Shown: one piece after another, positions 15,263 to 25,272 of the stretch
Layout of the letters: each line of letters begins with the position of its first letter
Position numbering within the stretch: position 1 is the first letter of the stretch
Assembly (NCBI RefSeq): GCF_000243235.1
Contig: NZ_JH594605.1
Location: forward strand, 343,982-407,981
Direction of reading: 5' to 3'
Origin: Gillisia limnaea DSM 15749
GTDB lineage: Bacteria > Bacteroidota > Bacteroidia > Flavobacteriales > Flavobacteriaceae
DNA length: 64,000 nucleotides
Program-made: the position numbers and the translations under genes
The notes under the pieces: model-generated
Seen by the model: only the letters and a program-made list of their open reading frames with translations
Database searches by the model: none
Told to the model about the DNA's origin: nothing

Positions 15263-16462
15263 ATGAAGTTATTAAAGACAAAAGTTAAGAATAGCGTTTT
15301 AAAATCTATGATGAAAATCCTTGATGTAAGGCGCGAAGAAATAATCAAGGCAAATAAAGCCGACCTGGAGGCTTTCGGTGAAACCGAAGGTGCTATGTTT
15401 GATAGGTTGATCTTAAATGATAAGAAAGTTGATGGGATGATTTTGTCTATTAAAGAAGTGATGGATCAGGATGATCCTGTTGGGCAAACTATTTCACACA
15501 GAATTTTAGACAGTGGTCTTGATATCACCAATAAAACCGCACCTTTCGGGAATATAATGATCATTTATGAGTCCCGACCGGATGTTACAATAGAAGCTGC
15601 CGTACTTGCTTTTAAAGCTAATAATAAGATCTTTCTTAAGGGAGGGAAAGAAGCGATAAGAAGCAATGAACTTCTGGTAGCTTGTTGGCATGAAGCTTTA
15701 AAAGAAAACGGACTGGACACTAACTGGGTCGAGTTATTGAATTTGAACCGAAAAGAAACTCAGGAATTTTTAAAAAATCCTCCAGTTCAATTGGATTTAA
15801 TCGTTCCCCGTGGAGGCGAAAGATTGATTGCATTCGTAAAAGAACATGCTACCGGAGCAGTATTGGTTAGCGGAAGAGGCAATAATTTCCTGTATGTATC
15901 ACCCGAAGCAGATTTTGAAATTGCCAAAAAAGTGATTTTAAACGCTAAAACCGATAAAATCTCCGGTTGTAATGCTTTAGATAAAGTCTTAATAGATAAT
16001 AAACTTCCTGATTATGAAAATAAACTGAAGGAACTTCAGCTTATGATGAAGGAACATAAGGTTGAAATTCTGGTAGATGATGAAGTAAGCAACGTACTAA
16101 AAGATGAATCTAAAATTCCGGGAGAAGACACCTGGCACGAAGAATTCCTTTCTATGAAAATAGCCCTTGGTGCTGTAGATGGCTTGGATGATGCCATTGA
16201 CAAAATAAATCATTTTTCTGGAGGACATTCCGCAGTTATTATTACAAAAAATAAGGAAGAAGCTCTTGAATTTATGCAACAGGTAGATAGTGCCGCTGTT
16301 TATCATAATGCCTCTACCCGCTTTACCGATGGCGGACAAATGGGCGTGGGAGCAGAACTTGCCATAAGCACAGATAAATTACACCATCGTGGTCCTTTGG
16401 GGCTTAAACAACTAGTTACCAATAAATATTTTGTACTGGGAGATGGTCACATTAGAGAATAA
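15263..16462 (+). CDS. proA: Glutamate-5-semialdehyde dehydrogenase (gamma-glutamyl phosphate reductase)
   Basis: A 399-residue aldehyde-dehydrogenase-fold enzyme that reduces gamma-glutamyl phosphate to glutamate semialdehyde with NADPH. Supporting motifs: FGNIMIIYESRPDVTIEAA around residue 100, FLKGGKEAIRSN, VPRGGERLI, and the catalytic cysteine at 236 in DKISGCNALD. The C-terminal ASTRFTDGGQMGVGAELAIS is the ProA signature. It lies 38 bases after proB and ends the operon with a strong hairpin terminator. With proB and proC it completes the glutamate-to-proline pathway. Confidence 0.96.
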   Translation: MKLLKTKVKNSVLKSMMKILDVRREEIIKANKADLEAFGETEGAMFDRLILNDKKVDGMILSIKEVMDQDDPVGQTISHRILDSGLDITNKTAPFGNIMIIYESRPDVTIEAAVLAFKANNKIFLKGGKEAIRSNELLVACWHEALKENGLDTNWVELLNLNRKETQEFLKNPPVQLDLIVPRGGERLIAFVKEHATGAVLVSGRGNNFLYVSPEADFEIAKKVILNAKTDKISGCNALDKVLIDNKLPDYENKLKELQLMMKEHKVEILVDDEVSNVLKDESKIPGEDTWHEEFLSMKIALGAVDGLDDAIDKINHFSGGHSAVIITKNKEEALEFMQQVDSAAVYHNASTRFTDGGQMGVGAELAISTDKLHHRGPLGLKQLVTNKYFVLGDGHIRE

Positions 16463-16483
16463 TATGTGCATTTTATTATAAGG

Positions 16484-16515
16484 AAAAATGGCTGCCGATT
16501 GGCAGCCATTTTTTT
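16484..16515. terminator. Rho-independent terminator after proA
   Basis: AAAATGGCTGCC, loop GATT, GGCAGCCATTTTTTT: a perfect 12-base-pair GC-containing stem with a T run. It lies 22 bases after the proA stop and 18 bases before the stop of the convergent secreted nuclease gene; A-rich and T-rich flanks allow it to work both ways. Confidence 0.92.
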
Positions 16516-16533
16516 GATTAATATGAACTTGTT

Positions 16534-19500
16534 CTAATATTTGATGATTTTTAAAGGCTCACTTTCAAAACCATTGCCCTCAATAACGACCAAATAAATA
16601 CCTGGCATAATTCTACCAAGGTTTATTGGAAAATCTGTAGATCCTTTTTGTAAAGAAATATTTTGTTCAGATATTCTATTTCCGCTTAAGTTATATACTG
16701 TAAGAGATGCTTTGTGTTTACCTGCACTTTTCACTCGTACAACAGAATATCCCGCAGTTGGATTTGGAGAAACGGCTATTTCTTCCACGATTATTTCATT
16801 TGCACTTTCACAAGATCCTAATACGGCTCCGTTTCTAAGTAGCGCTGTAACTGCATTTGGAGAAACACACATAGCTTTTCCCTTAAAACAAAGGGAAATT
16901 TTTTGATTTCCTCTTCCATTCCCACATGAAATATTTTCAACTTCTATAGTAGTTTCAGCAGATATCCTGCATCCGTTAACATCTGTTACTTCCAGTGTAT
17001 AAACATCTGTATTACCAGGGCAAACTGATATGCTTTCTGAAATTTCCCCGGTACTCCATAAATAGGTATATGGCGCTACACCCCCGGAAATTTCAATAGG
17101 TTGTAGTGTTGTACAAGTGGTGTCATACCCTGAATATACCTTTTGGTCTTCCATTAGTAAAACAAGGGTTTCCGCCTCATTTACAGTAACTTCTGTGGTT
17201 ACAATTGTTCCTAGATAATCTGTAACAGTAACATTGTAATTCCCAGCTGACAAAGCTTTAGCGGTTTGAGTATCCTGTCCATCACTCCAGTTATAGGTAT
17301 ATGGTGCAATCCCTCCACTCACCTCTACTTTGGCGGTACCTGTTGCACTACCATTGCAAGTAGCATCTTTTGAAGTCACCGTACCTAACGTAAATGCTTT
17401 GTGCTTAAGTCTTACAGATACCGGAAAATGGTCTGATGCAGTGTACACATATTCGCTGTTATAAAATTCGTAATGTACCCGAGCAGATCTGTCAATATAA
17501 TTATTTGTCAACTCACTAGTTACTATAACATGATCTATCATATCATCATAGTTTCCAACCGCATATGACCTGTAACCTTCTTCGCTCAAAATAGCGGTAA
17601 GAACAGAATAATTCTCTGTGTCACTGGTATAATTTATATAGCTGGAAACTGTGGTATTAACATTAGATACGGTGAAATCTACATCATCGTTATAATCACC
17701 CAATATCATTACCTTCTCATTGGGGAAATATAGATCCAAAGAATCCTTAAGGACCTCAACATCATATTTCCTCATATCATATCTTCCCTGTGCACCGGTA
17801 CTTCCGTTTGCCCTGGCGTGAAGTGCAACAAACTTCATTTCCTCAGTATGTCCATCTATAGTAACAATGGCTTCCATTAAAAACGGCAACCTTCCGCTCG
17901 CGTAAAATCTATCGGCACTTTCGGGATAATCCTGCAGTAAGGAACCATCACCATCATAGAAAGGATGAACAGATTTAAACATAGCTCTGGAATTGGTAAC
18001 CGAAACAGTTTCGGCATTATAAATAAATCCAACCTTTTGACCTCCCGGACTATCAGGATACGAGGTAGCTTCAGAAAGAATAAAATCATATCCTTCCATT
18101 TCAGAAACCATTTGTGCAAAAAGAACCTCATCGGAAATTTCCTGCACGGCAATTACATCAGCATCAAGTTCAAGTAAAATAGCTTTCACGGCTTCTTTTT
18201 GAATCTCGTCTGAATTTTCCTTTCCGGCAGAAGGTGCATTCTTTTCATCTCCAAACCATTCAATATTCCAGGTTACCGCATCAAAAGTAACCTCTTTTGA
18301 AATTTCAGATCCCGGAAAAGTAGGATCATAATCATCGGCACAGGGAAGGTCTTCTCCATTGCGGGGTTGTAACTGGTTGATCATTCTAAATCTACCAACC
18401 ACACCAATAACCTCTGCACAAACATTGGGCTGAAGTTTTCCAACAAGGTCATTTACAGATGCGTTGATCCTTAATTCCCCTTCCCCACTTGCATCTTTTA
18501 CCAGGTAATTTGAATTACCGAAGAAAAGCTGTCCCGGGCCTGGGAAAACCATATCTGTGATCTTCACCAACTGCCCGCGATGTTCTTCCATTTGTGCCAG
18601 AGTGATGCTTTTAGGCTCGATAGGCTCATTGGAAACACCCAGATATTCTACGGCTTCAACATCTGATATTTGTACAAGATCATTAAAAACTGCTCTTGTT
18701 CCTGTAACCTTTAAACGATCACCAATTTTATAAAGTCCCTGCTCTGTAACAAGATTTCCAAAAACTGCGATTCCGCCGGTTTCATCCTGAATATATGCTG
18801 TATTGCCAAATTCAGAAGCAACAGTTAAAGTACCCGAAATACTTACTTTGGTTCCAACTGCCGATGCTCTTACTTCAGCAATATTTTCAGGATTGATAAT
18901 TTCCGGTTCCGGTTCAAGCTCCACAATAGAGGCTCCCAGCGTCTGGTTGGTATTTACTGCGCCAAATGTATTGGTCATAGCTACCTGCCAGGTAAAATCT
19001 TCATAGTTAAATCCGGCACCACCTAATTGAAGGGAATAACCCACCGGCACTCCATTTTCTTCAACTCCAACGTCCACACTTTCCATTCCGGCAGCCGGAC
19101 CATTGGTAGCAGTAAATACTCCCTCATAGCTTAAAAACTGTAAGACCTCATCACCTTTCACAAGAGCAAAGCCATCTGGTGCCCCGTTTTGGATACCTGA
19201 GTAGTAGAATTCTTTTGTTCCGTAACCGGATTGCTGATTTTCCAGAATACCTTCTAGATTGATAGTTCCATAAGATCCCCCACCATTTCCATTGTAGAAA
19301 ATAATGCTGTATTCTGAAAGATCTAACCCTGCAGTTCCTGCTACTTCAATTCCTTCACCTGTATCTGAACCTGCTGTATCATAGTGAAATTCATTTATGA
19401 ACAATATCGGCTCAGGTGAAAGAAAAGTTTGAGCGGTATTTACAGCTCCAAAAGTACTTTGAGCTTCCGGGGCCCAGGTGAAATCTTCATAATAAGACCC

Positions 19501-20523
19501 TTCGCCTGTTAACTGAAGCGAATATCCCACCGGGGTTGAACTTCCCTCTTCCACTCCGATATCTTTACTTGTCATTCCTGATGCAGCACCGGAAGTAGCA
19601 ACCATCTCTCCTTCATAGCTCAAAAACTGGATTACCTCATCTCCTTTTACCAGGGCCAATCCATCCGGTGCTCCATTTTGTAAACCAGAAGCAGAAAAAT
19701 TCAATGTTCCGTAACCATTTTGTTGATCAGGAAAGATTCCTTCAAGTTCGATCGTACCATAAACTGTTCCACCGTTTCCATTATATAAAAGCACACTATA
19801 ACCAGAAAGGTCTGTTCCTGCGGTTCCTGCTATTTCAAAGCCTTCATCTACATCTGCTCCTGCATTATCATAATGCATTTCATTGATGAAAACCACATCT
19901 ACTGCAGGTGCAGGAGGCAGTTCCGGTTCGGGTTCCGGTTCAGGCTCCGGCTCTGGTTCTACAGGATCTCCACCAAAACTCTGGTTATTATTTAAAGTAC
20001 CAAATGTATTTTGTGCTTCAGGCTGCCAGGTGAATTGAGAATATTCCTGACCTTCCCCGACAAGTTGCAGGGAATAGCCTATTGGAGTGCTTGCTCCTTC
20101 TTCTACTCCAACATCTACACTGGTCATTCCTGCTGCGGGACCGTTTGCGGCGGTCATCACACCTTCATAACTCAGGAACTGTATCACGTCCTCTCCTTTC
20201 ACAAGAGCAAAGCCATCTGGTGCCCCGTTTTGAAGTCCGTTAACAGCAAAATTCAGTACATTGGTTCCAAATCCGTTTTGTTGATCCGGGATTATTCCGG
20301 AAAGTTGGTTGGTTCCATAAGTACTGTTGTTACTTCCGTTATATAGAATAATACTATACGCCGAAAGATCTGTGCCGGCAGGACCGGCAATTTCAATCGC
20401 TTCACCTTCATCTGTACCTACATTATCATAATGAAATTCATTGATAAAGACAGATTGGGCAGCAAGTAAGTTGGTAAAAAATAAAAAGGCGAGTACGCCT
20501 AAAAAGTGTAGTTTTTGTTTCAT
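16534..20523 (-). CDS. Secreted multidomain endonuclease/exonuclease/phosphatase protein with T9SS sorting tail
   Basis: A 1329-residue exported protein. In order: signal peptide (MKQKLHFLGVLAFLFFTNLLAAQ); three copies of a ~160-residue module, each starting [IV]FINE-x-HYDN/T and ending TFGA/T-x-NxxQxF (lamin-tail-like beta fold), the first two joined by a PEPEPE linker; an OB-fold-like segment; an endonuclease/exonuclease/phosphatase domain (TWNIEWFGD, AVQEISD, LHARANG, LGDYNDD, ASDHFPVSVRL, all catalytic positions present); two SprB-like repeats (TCNGSATGTAKVEVSGGIAPY); and a type IX sorting domain (SPNPTAGYSVV...GIYLVVIEG). It is expected to be surface-bound or released and to cut extracellular nucleic acid, perhaps for phosphate or nutrient scavenging. 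DNA-level identity between modules shows recent duplication or conversion. Confidence 0.9.
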   Translation of the reverse strand: MKQKLHFLGVLAFLFFTNLLAAQSVFINEFHYDNVGTDEGEAIEIAGPAGTDLSAYSIILYNGSNNSTYGTNQLSGIIPDQQNGFGTNVLNFAVNGLQNGAPDGFALVKGEDVIQFLSYEGVMTAANGPAAGMTSVDVGVEEGASTPIGYSLQLVGEGQEYSQFTWQPEAQNTFGTLNNNQSFGGDPVEPEPEPEPEPEPELPPAPAVDVVFINEMHYDNAGADVDEGFEIAGTAGTDLSGYSVLLYNGNGGTVYGTIELEGIFPDQQNGYGTLNFSASGLQNGAPDGLALVKGDEVIQFLSYEGEMVATSGAASGMTSKDIGVEEGSSTPVGYSLQLTGEGSYYEDFTWAPEAQSTFGAVNTAQTFLSPEPILFINEFHYDTAGSDTGEGIEVAGTAGLDLSEYSIIFYNGNGGGSYGTINLEGILENQQSGYGTKEFYYSGIQNGAPDGFALVKGDEVLQFLSYEGVFTATNGPAAGMESVDVGVEENGVPVGYSLQLGGAGFNYEDFTWQVAMTNTFGAVNTNQTLGASIVELEPEPEIINPENIAEVRASAVGTKVSISGTLTVASEFGNTAYIQDETGGIAVFGNLVTEQGLYKIGDRLKVTGTRAVFNDLVQISDVEAVEYLGVSNEPIEPKSITLAQMEEHRGQLVKITDMVFPGPGQLFFGNSNYLVKDASGEGELRINASVNDLVGKLQPNVCAEVIGVVGRFRMINQLQPRNGEDLPCADDYDPTFPGSEISKEVTFDAVTWNIEWFGDEKNAPSAGKENSDEIQKEAVKAILLELDADVIAVQEISDEVLFAQMVSEMEGYDFILSEATSYPDSPGGQKVGFIYNAETVSVTNSRAMFKSVHPFYDGDGSLLQDYPESADRFYASGRLPFLMEAIVTIDGHTEEMKFVALHARANGSTGAQGRYDMRKYDVEVLKDSLDLYFPNEKVMILGDYNDDVDFTVSNVNTTVSSYINYTSDTENYSVLTAILSEEGYRSYAVGNYDDMIDHVIVTSELTNNYIDRSARVHYEFYNSEYVYTASDHFPVSVRLKHKAFTLGTVTSKDATCNGSATGTAKVEVSGGIAPYTYNWSDGQDTQTAKALSAGNYNVTVTDYLGTIVTTEVTVNEAETLVLLMEDQKVYSGYDTTCTTLQPIEISGGVAPYTYLWSTGEISESISVCPGNTDVYTLEVTDVNGCRISAETTIEVENISCGNGRGNQKISLCFKGKAMCVSPNAVTALLRNGAVLGSCESANEIIVEEIAVSPNPTAGYSVVRVKSAGKHKASLTVYNLSGNRISEQNISLQKGSTDFPINLGRIMPGIYLVVIEGNGFESEPLKIIKY
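19920..19971. repeat. Degenerate 6-bp tandem repeat encoding a Pro-Glu linker
   Basis: On the plus strand the segment is a run of GGTTCN/GGCTCN hexamers, the reverse complement of alternating Pro-Glu codons. It encodes the PEPEPE linker between modules 1 and 2 of the secreted nuclease. Codon variation between units keeps it from being a perfect microsatellite, but length variation by slippage is plausible. Confidence 0.7.
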
Positions 20524-20753
20524 TTGTTAGGGTTTTTTTACAGGCGCTAAGAAAGTGCTTTTTTATAAAAAACTCTTTAAGAATTCATTAAGGGAGTGTT
20601 AACAATGTAGGAGCTAAATTTTTTATTTTTAGAAACTCTTATAGAGCCTTTAAAATAGATTTCTTTAACTTTTAGGAATATTTAAGAAAGAGGTCCGGTA
20701 TAATTATCTGCAAAAATGTAACTTCCCGCCTCAAAGAATATTAAGAGTTTGAT

Positions 20754-22631
20754 ATGAAAAAATTAATTTATTTCATGGCAGTACTTACTGTCACTTATAG
20801 TTGTAAAACCACTCAGGATCTCGAAAAAATCACACCCCAACCTGTAGTTGTAAATCTCGATTTGGTAAATGTAAAAAATGATAAAGTAAAGGTTACCGTA
20901 GATCCTGGTAAATTAACAGGTGCTCAAACCACGTTTTATATTCCAAGGACCGTTCCCGGTACTTATTCTGTAGATAATTACGGCAAATTTATTGAAAATA
21001 TGAAGGCCTTTGATTACCTGGGAAAAGAGCTTTTGGTTGCACAAAAGGATGACAGTTCATGGTTGATCGATAATGCTGAAAATCTGGATAAGATAACCTA
21101 TTGGGTAAACGATTCTTTTGATGTGGAAGGAGAGGAAGGAATATTTTCCCCGGCCGGAACAAACATTGAAAAAGATAAAAACTTCATGCTTAACCTCCAC
21201 GGTTTTGTTGGTTATTTTGAAAATTTGACAGAACAACCCTATAAATTAGTTATCAACAGGCCAACCGGGCTTATTGCGGGAAGCAGCTTAAAGGTTTCCA
21301 ATACGACTTCCCAACAGGGTTCTCCGGCAGCTACAATAGATTCCTACAACACCAAAAGATATTTTGAAGTTGTGGACAATCCAATAATGTATTCCAAACC
21401 TGATACAACTTCTATAAGTGTGGAGGGGATGAAGGTTTTATTGAATGTGTATTCCCCTAATGAAGTATATTCTACAAAGGACATTAAAGCCGGAGTTGAG
21501 GAAATGATATCGGCTCAAAAAGAATTTTTGGGCGAGATCGATAACACTTCCAACTATGCCATTTTATTATACCTTTCAGATCCGGAGGAAATGGATGCCC
21601 GAGGCTTTGGCGCATTAGAACACCATACTTCAACCGTTGTGGTTCTCCCGGAGACAATGCCTTTAGACGCCTTAAAAACTACCATGACAGATGTTGTTTC
21701 TCATGAATTCTTTCATATCCTAACCCCTTTAAATATTCATTCGAACGAGATTCACTATTTCGATTACAACGAGCCAAAAATGTCTAAGCATTTGTGGATG
21801 TATGAAGGAGTTACAGAATATTTCGCAAATCTTTTTCAGGTAAACCAAGATTTAATCAGCAATGATGATTTTTATGATCGTATGTCTGATAAGATTGAAA
21901 GTTCGAAAAATTTCGACGATAGCATTCCGTTTACCATAATGAGCGAAAACATCTTGGAAGGACCCTATAAAAGTGATTATTACAATGTGTACCTTAAAGG
22001 AGCTCTTATTGGGATGGCTCTGGACATAAGGTTAAGGGAACTCAGCAATGGCGATATGGGTATTTTGGATATGATGAAAAAATTATCTGAAAAATATGGA
22101 AAGAACAAGCCCTTTGAGGACGATGCGTTAATTCCTGTAATTGTTTCCCTAACCTATCCTGAAATACAGGAATTTTTTGATACCTACGTTAGTGGCGCTA
22201 CTCCTATTCCATATGCTGAATTTTTAGAAAAGGTTGGAGTTAATTATGAAAACACTGAAGTTAACACCTCATATTTCATCAAAGGACAAGTTCCATATAT
22301 AGATGGCGATCCGGAAACAGGTGTTCTTTTCTTCAGAAAAAATATCACCTTAAATTCATTCCTTAAGCAATTGGGGGTAGAGAATGGAGATGTTATTAAA
22401 TCTGTAAATGATGCTGACTATAACATTGAAAATGTTTATGAATTGGTAATGAAATCCCAATCCTGGGCAGAAGGTGAGGATATAAAAATGACTCTTAAAA
22501 GAGATGGTGAAGAAATAATTCTCAACGGAAAGATTACTCAACCCACAGACAGCCAAATCAAACTTAGAGAAGTAAACCTTCCTGAAAACGACCCAAAAGT
22601 TCAATTGAGGAAAGCCTGGTTAAAAAATTAA
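20754..22631 (+). CDS. M61 family metallopeptidase (glycyl aminopeptidase-like) lipoprotein
   Basis: A 625-residue exported peptidase. The N-terminus MKKLIYFMAVLTVTYSCKT fits a lipoprotein signal with Cys17. The zinc motif HEFFH is at residues 317-321 (VVSHEFFHILTPLNIHSNE) and the third ligand glutamate follows in MYEGVTEYFANLF, which is the M61 arrangement. The C-terminal 110 residues (about 500-600) have PDZ features (NSFLKQLGVENGDVIKSVND). M61 enzymes release N-terminal residues, often glycine or alanine. It is divergent from the secreted nuclease gene, 230 bases away, and is followed by two hairpins. Confidence 0.93.
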   Translation: MKKLIYFMAVLTVTYSCKTTQDLEKITPQPVVVNLDLVNVKNDKVKVTVDPGKLTGAQTTFYIPRTVPGTYSVDNYGKFIENMKAFDYLGKELLVAQKDDSSWLIDNAENLDKITYWVNDSFDVEGEEGIFSPAGTNIEKDKNFMLNLHGFVGYFENLTEQPYKLVINRPTGLIAGSSLKVSNTTSQQGSPAATIDSYNTKRYFEVVDNPIMYSKPDTTSISVEGMKVLLNVYSPNEVYSTKDIKAGVEEMISAQKEFLGEIDNTSNYAILLYLSDPEEMDARGFGALEHHTSTVVVLPETMPLDALKTTMTDVVSHEFFHILTPLNIHSNEIHYFDYNEPKMSKHLWMYEGVTEYFANLFQVNQDLISNDDFYDRMSDKIESSKNFDDSIPFTIMSENILEGPYKSDYYNVYLKGALIGMALDIRLRELSNGDMGILDMMKKLSEKYGKNKPFEDDALIPVIVSLTYPEIQEFFDTYVSGATPIPYAEFLEKVGVNYENTEVNTSYFIKGQVPYIDGDPETGVLFFRKNITLNSFLKQLGVENGDVIKSVNDADYNIENVYELVMKSQSWAEGEDIKMTLKRDGEEIILNGKITQPTDSQIKLREVNLPENDPKVQLRKAWLKN

Positions 22632-22718
22632 GAAGAGTGAATTCCTTAATTGGAATTCACTCTTCTTAATTGATTTTAATAAATAATAGCTGGTGTATTT
22701 CAGGGGCTATTATTTATT
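22631..22718. terminator. Two consecutive perfect hairpins after the M61 peptidase gene
   Basis: Hairpin 1 is AGAAGAGTGAATTCC (22631-22645), loop TTAATT, GGAATTCACTCTTCT (22652-22666), overlapping the stop codon's last base. Hairpin 2 is AATAAATAATAGC (22678-22690), 15-base loop, GCTATTATTTATT (22706-22718). Only short T runs follow. The first is probably the terminator; the second may be a further structured element or protect the antiporter's promoter region from read-through. Confidence 0.65.
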
Positions 22719-22864
22719 TCACCGAATTCCCCCGGGGTAGAAACAAAAAATCTATTTCTATCCCTTATAAAAATTGAATAAACCAATATTTTTAGTTTTT
22801 AAATAAAGATCCTATTCGTAACTTAACAGGCCTATCAATAAAAGTCCACGGAAACACTTCATAA

Positions 22865-24865
22865 ATGGAAATACCTATTCTTAAAGACATTGTAATAATT
22901 TTAGGATTATCTATTTTTATTATTTTATTATTTCAAAAAATCAAGGTCCCTTCTCTTCTGGGATTTTTACTAGCGGGAATTATTGCAGGCCCGTATGCTT
23001 TTAATTTAATAAGTTCCCAACACGAGGTGGAACTGCTTTCTGAAATAGGAATTATATTCCTGTTGTTCATTATTGGGATAGAACTATCCTTAAAAGGATT
23101 GGCTGCAATTAAGAAAACAATTCTTTTAGGTGGTGGAATGCAGGTGGGAGGAACTATTTTAATCACTGCCGTAGTGTCTTATTTTCTTGGTATACCCATC
23201 AATTCTGGGGTCTTTATAGGTTTCCTGTTTGCTTTAAGCAGTACTGCGATCGTACTGAAGATCCTCCAGGAAAAAGGAGAAGTAACCTCCCCACATGGGC
23301 GTGTAGCTGTTGCAATCCTGATATTCCAGGATATTATAGTGGTTCCAATGATGTTGCTCACTCCCCTATTGGCCGGAAAATCTGATAATATTTGGGAAAC
23401 GGTTGGAATTCTTCTTATAAAAATAGTGGGAGTTGGAATTGTAATTTTTCTACTGGCAATTTATATAGTGCCACGAATTTTTAAAATGGTGGTAAAAACC
23501 AAGAACCGTGAACTATTTATCCTCACTACAATTGTATTCTGCTTTGCGGTGGCCTGGCTAACCTCCTCTGTTGGTCTATCGCTGGCATTAGGAGCCTTTT
23601 TCGCGGGGCTCATAATTTCTGAATCAGATTACAGTCACCAGGCAACAGCGAATGTGTTACCCTTTAGGGAAATCTTTATAAGTTTCTTTTTCATTTCTGT
23701 AGGTTCCCTGCTTAATCTAAACTTTTTCATCAATAACATCCTGTATATACTATTGCTGGTAATAGGTGTGATCATTTTGAAAATGTTAATAATTGCCATT
23801 ACAGTACTTAGTTTAAAATACCCGGCCAGAACCGTATTTATGACTGTGTTTGCCCTCTTTCAGGTAGGGGAATTTTCTTTGCTTTTATCTACGGTGGGAG
23901 TTCAAAATGATCTGTTACCGGAAAATATATATCAATACTTTTTAGCAATCTCGATAATTACGATGGGCCTTACTCCCTTTTTGATGAATCTTGCCCCGAA
24001 GATCACGTATTTCCTCGTAAAATTACCAATTCCTACCAATGTTAGAAAACGACTGAACAATGTTAAAAGAGTTCACCAAAATCAGCAAACCCCTGAAGAA
24101 GAACTTTCAGACCACCTGGTAATCATAGGATATGGGATCAATGGAAAGAATATTTCTAAAGCCGCCAAAAATGCTAAAATCCCTTATATCATCATAGATC
24201 TTGAACCGGATTCTTTCCACGATGCCAAAAACGCCGGAGAACCAATTGTATTTGGAGATGCCACGAATCCCGTTATTTTGAAACATGTACACGTTCAGGA
24301 AGCCAGAGTTGTTGTAATCGCTATTTCAGATCCCGATGCCACGAAGAAAATAATCAACGGAATAAGGGAATTGAGTCAAACTGCCTGTGTTATTGTGCGA
24401 ACCAGGTACGTAAAAGAAATTGAAGAAAATATTCGGTTGGGTGCCGATGAAGTAATTCCGGAGGAATTTGAAACTTCCATAGAGATCTTTAGTCGGGTAC
24501 TACGAAAATACCTTATCCCCCATAATGAAATCCAGGATTTTATTAACCACGTGCGCTCTTCAGATTATGAAATGCTAACTACCATCAAAGGAGGCGCGCA
24601 TACACCTGCCTATCAACATCTCCATATTCCCAATAAAGAAATTGTCACTTTAAGTGTGCAACGGGGAAATAATAATATTGTTGGAAAAACAATAGAACAA
24701 TCTGGCATTGGCAAGAATTATGGGGTAACTGTTCTTACCATAAAGAGAGGAACTCATTACATTACCAATATTACCAATACTACTGTAATTGAACAGGGAG
24801 ATCTTCTTTATCTCTTCGGAAATCCTGTAAACATCAATCAACTTAACCAATTAATTTCTTTGTAA
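22865..24865 (+). CDS. CPA2 family monovalent cation:proton antiporter (KefB/KefC-like) with TrkA domains
   Basis: A 666-residue inner-membrane transporter. Residues 1-390 form about twelve hydrophobic segments with the CPA2 pattern (LLGFLLAGIIAGPYAF, LLFIIGIELSL, FALSSTAIVLKIL, LALGAFFAGLIISES). A TrkA-N/RCK domain starts near residue 418 (HLVIIGYGINGKNISKAA, with G-x-G-x-x-G), and a TrkA-C domain closes the protein (GKTIEQSGIGKNYGVTVLTIKRG). Such proteins exchange K+ or Na+ for H+, gated by NAD(H) or other ligands bound by the RCK domain. A possible promoter, TTG then TAGTTTTT after 16 bases, lies near 22775-22802. Ion specificity cannot be read from the sequence. Confidence 0.93.
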   Translation: MEIPILKDIVIILGLSIFIILLFQKIKVPSLLGFLLAGIIAGPYAFNLISSQHEVELLSEIGIIFLLFIIGIELSLKGLAAIKKTILLGGGMQVGGTILITAVVSYFLGIPINSGVFIGFLFALSSTAIVLKILQEKGEVTSPHGRVAVAILIFQDIIVVPMMLLTPLLAGKSDNIWETVGILLIKIVGVGIVIFLLAIYIVPRIFKMVVKTKNRELFILTTIVFCFAVAWLTSSVGLSLALGAFFAGLIISESDYSHQATANVLPFREIFISFFFISVGSLLNLNFFINNILYILLLVIGVIILKMLIIAITVLSLKYPARTVFMTVFALFQVGEFSLLLSTVGVQNDLLPENIYQYFLAISIITMGLTPFLMNLAPKITYFLVKLPIPTNVRKRLNNVKRVHQNQQTPEEELSDHLVIIGYGINGKNISKAAKNAKIPYIIIDLEPDSFHDAKNAGEPIVFGDATNPVILKHVHVQEARVVVIAISDPDATKKIINGIRELSQTACVIVRTRYVKEIEENIRLGADEVIPEEFETSIEIFSRVLRKYLIPHNEIQDFINHVRSSDYEMLTTIKGGAHTPAYQHLHIPNKEIVTLSVQRGNNNIVGKTIEQSGIGKNYGVTVLTIKRGTHYITNITNTTVIEQGDLLYLFGNPVNINQLNQLISL

Positions 24866-24959
24866 ATAACCATTTTAATTTACAACTGCTGTATTGAAAT
24901 TGGTTACATTTATATAGCCTTTGGGCCTTGAATAAAATTTTCAATTTAAATTTTAAATT

Positions 24960-25271
24960 ATGAAATTAAAACCTTTAGCAGCATTTTTAATGATCGCAAT
25001 TTTCTTCTCTTCGTGTGGAGAAAAAACCGATGTAGTTGAATCTGGAACATACAGCGGTATTGTAGACAAGGTTGAACCCTCAAAAACGGAGATCTATGTG
25101 AAAACTTCAGACGATAAAACCCTGGAGCTCTATTTCACAGATAACACCCGCCTTACCCGTAATGGAGAAAGCGTTGAGTTCTCACAATTAGAAGAGGGCC
25201 AACAGGTTGAGGTTGATGTTGAAAAAACAGGAAAACGCCTTGACCCCTTAGCAGTACGAATTCTGGATTAA
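24960..25271 (+). CDS. Small lipoprotein, DUF5666-like beta fold
   Basis: A 103-residue lipoprotein: MKLKPLAAFLMIAIFFSSC gives a lipobox with Cys19. The rest is a short beta-rich domain (GTYSGIVDKVEPSKTEIYVKTSDDKTLELYF...LEEGQQVEVDVEKTGKRLDPLAVRIL), similar in pattern to DUF5666/OB-type small exported domains. No enzymatic motif is visible. One base separates its stop from the DUF2231 gene, so both are very probably co-translated. Function is unknown; a role together with the membrane neighbour is inferred from spacing. Confidence 0.7.
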   Translation: MKLKPLAAFLMIAIFFSSCGEKTDVVESGTYSGIVDKVEPSKTEIYVKTSDDKTLELYFTDNTRLTRNGESVEFSQLEEGQQVEVDVEKTGKRLDPLAVRILD

Positions 25272-25272
25272 C

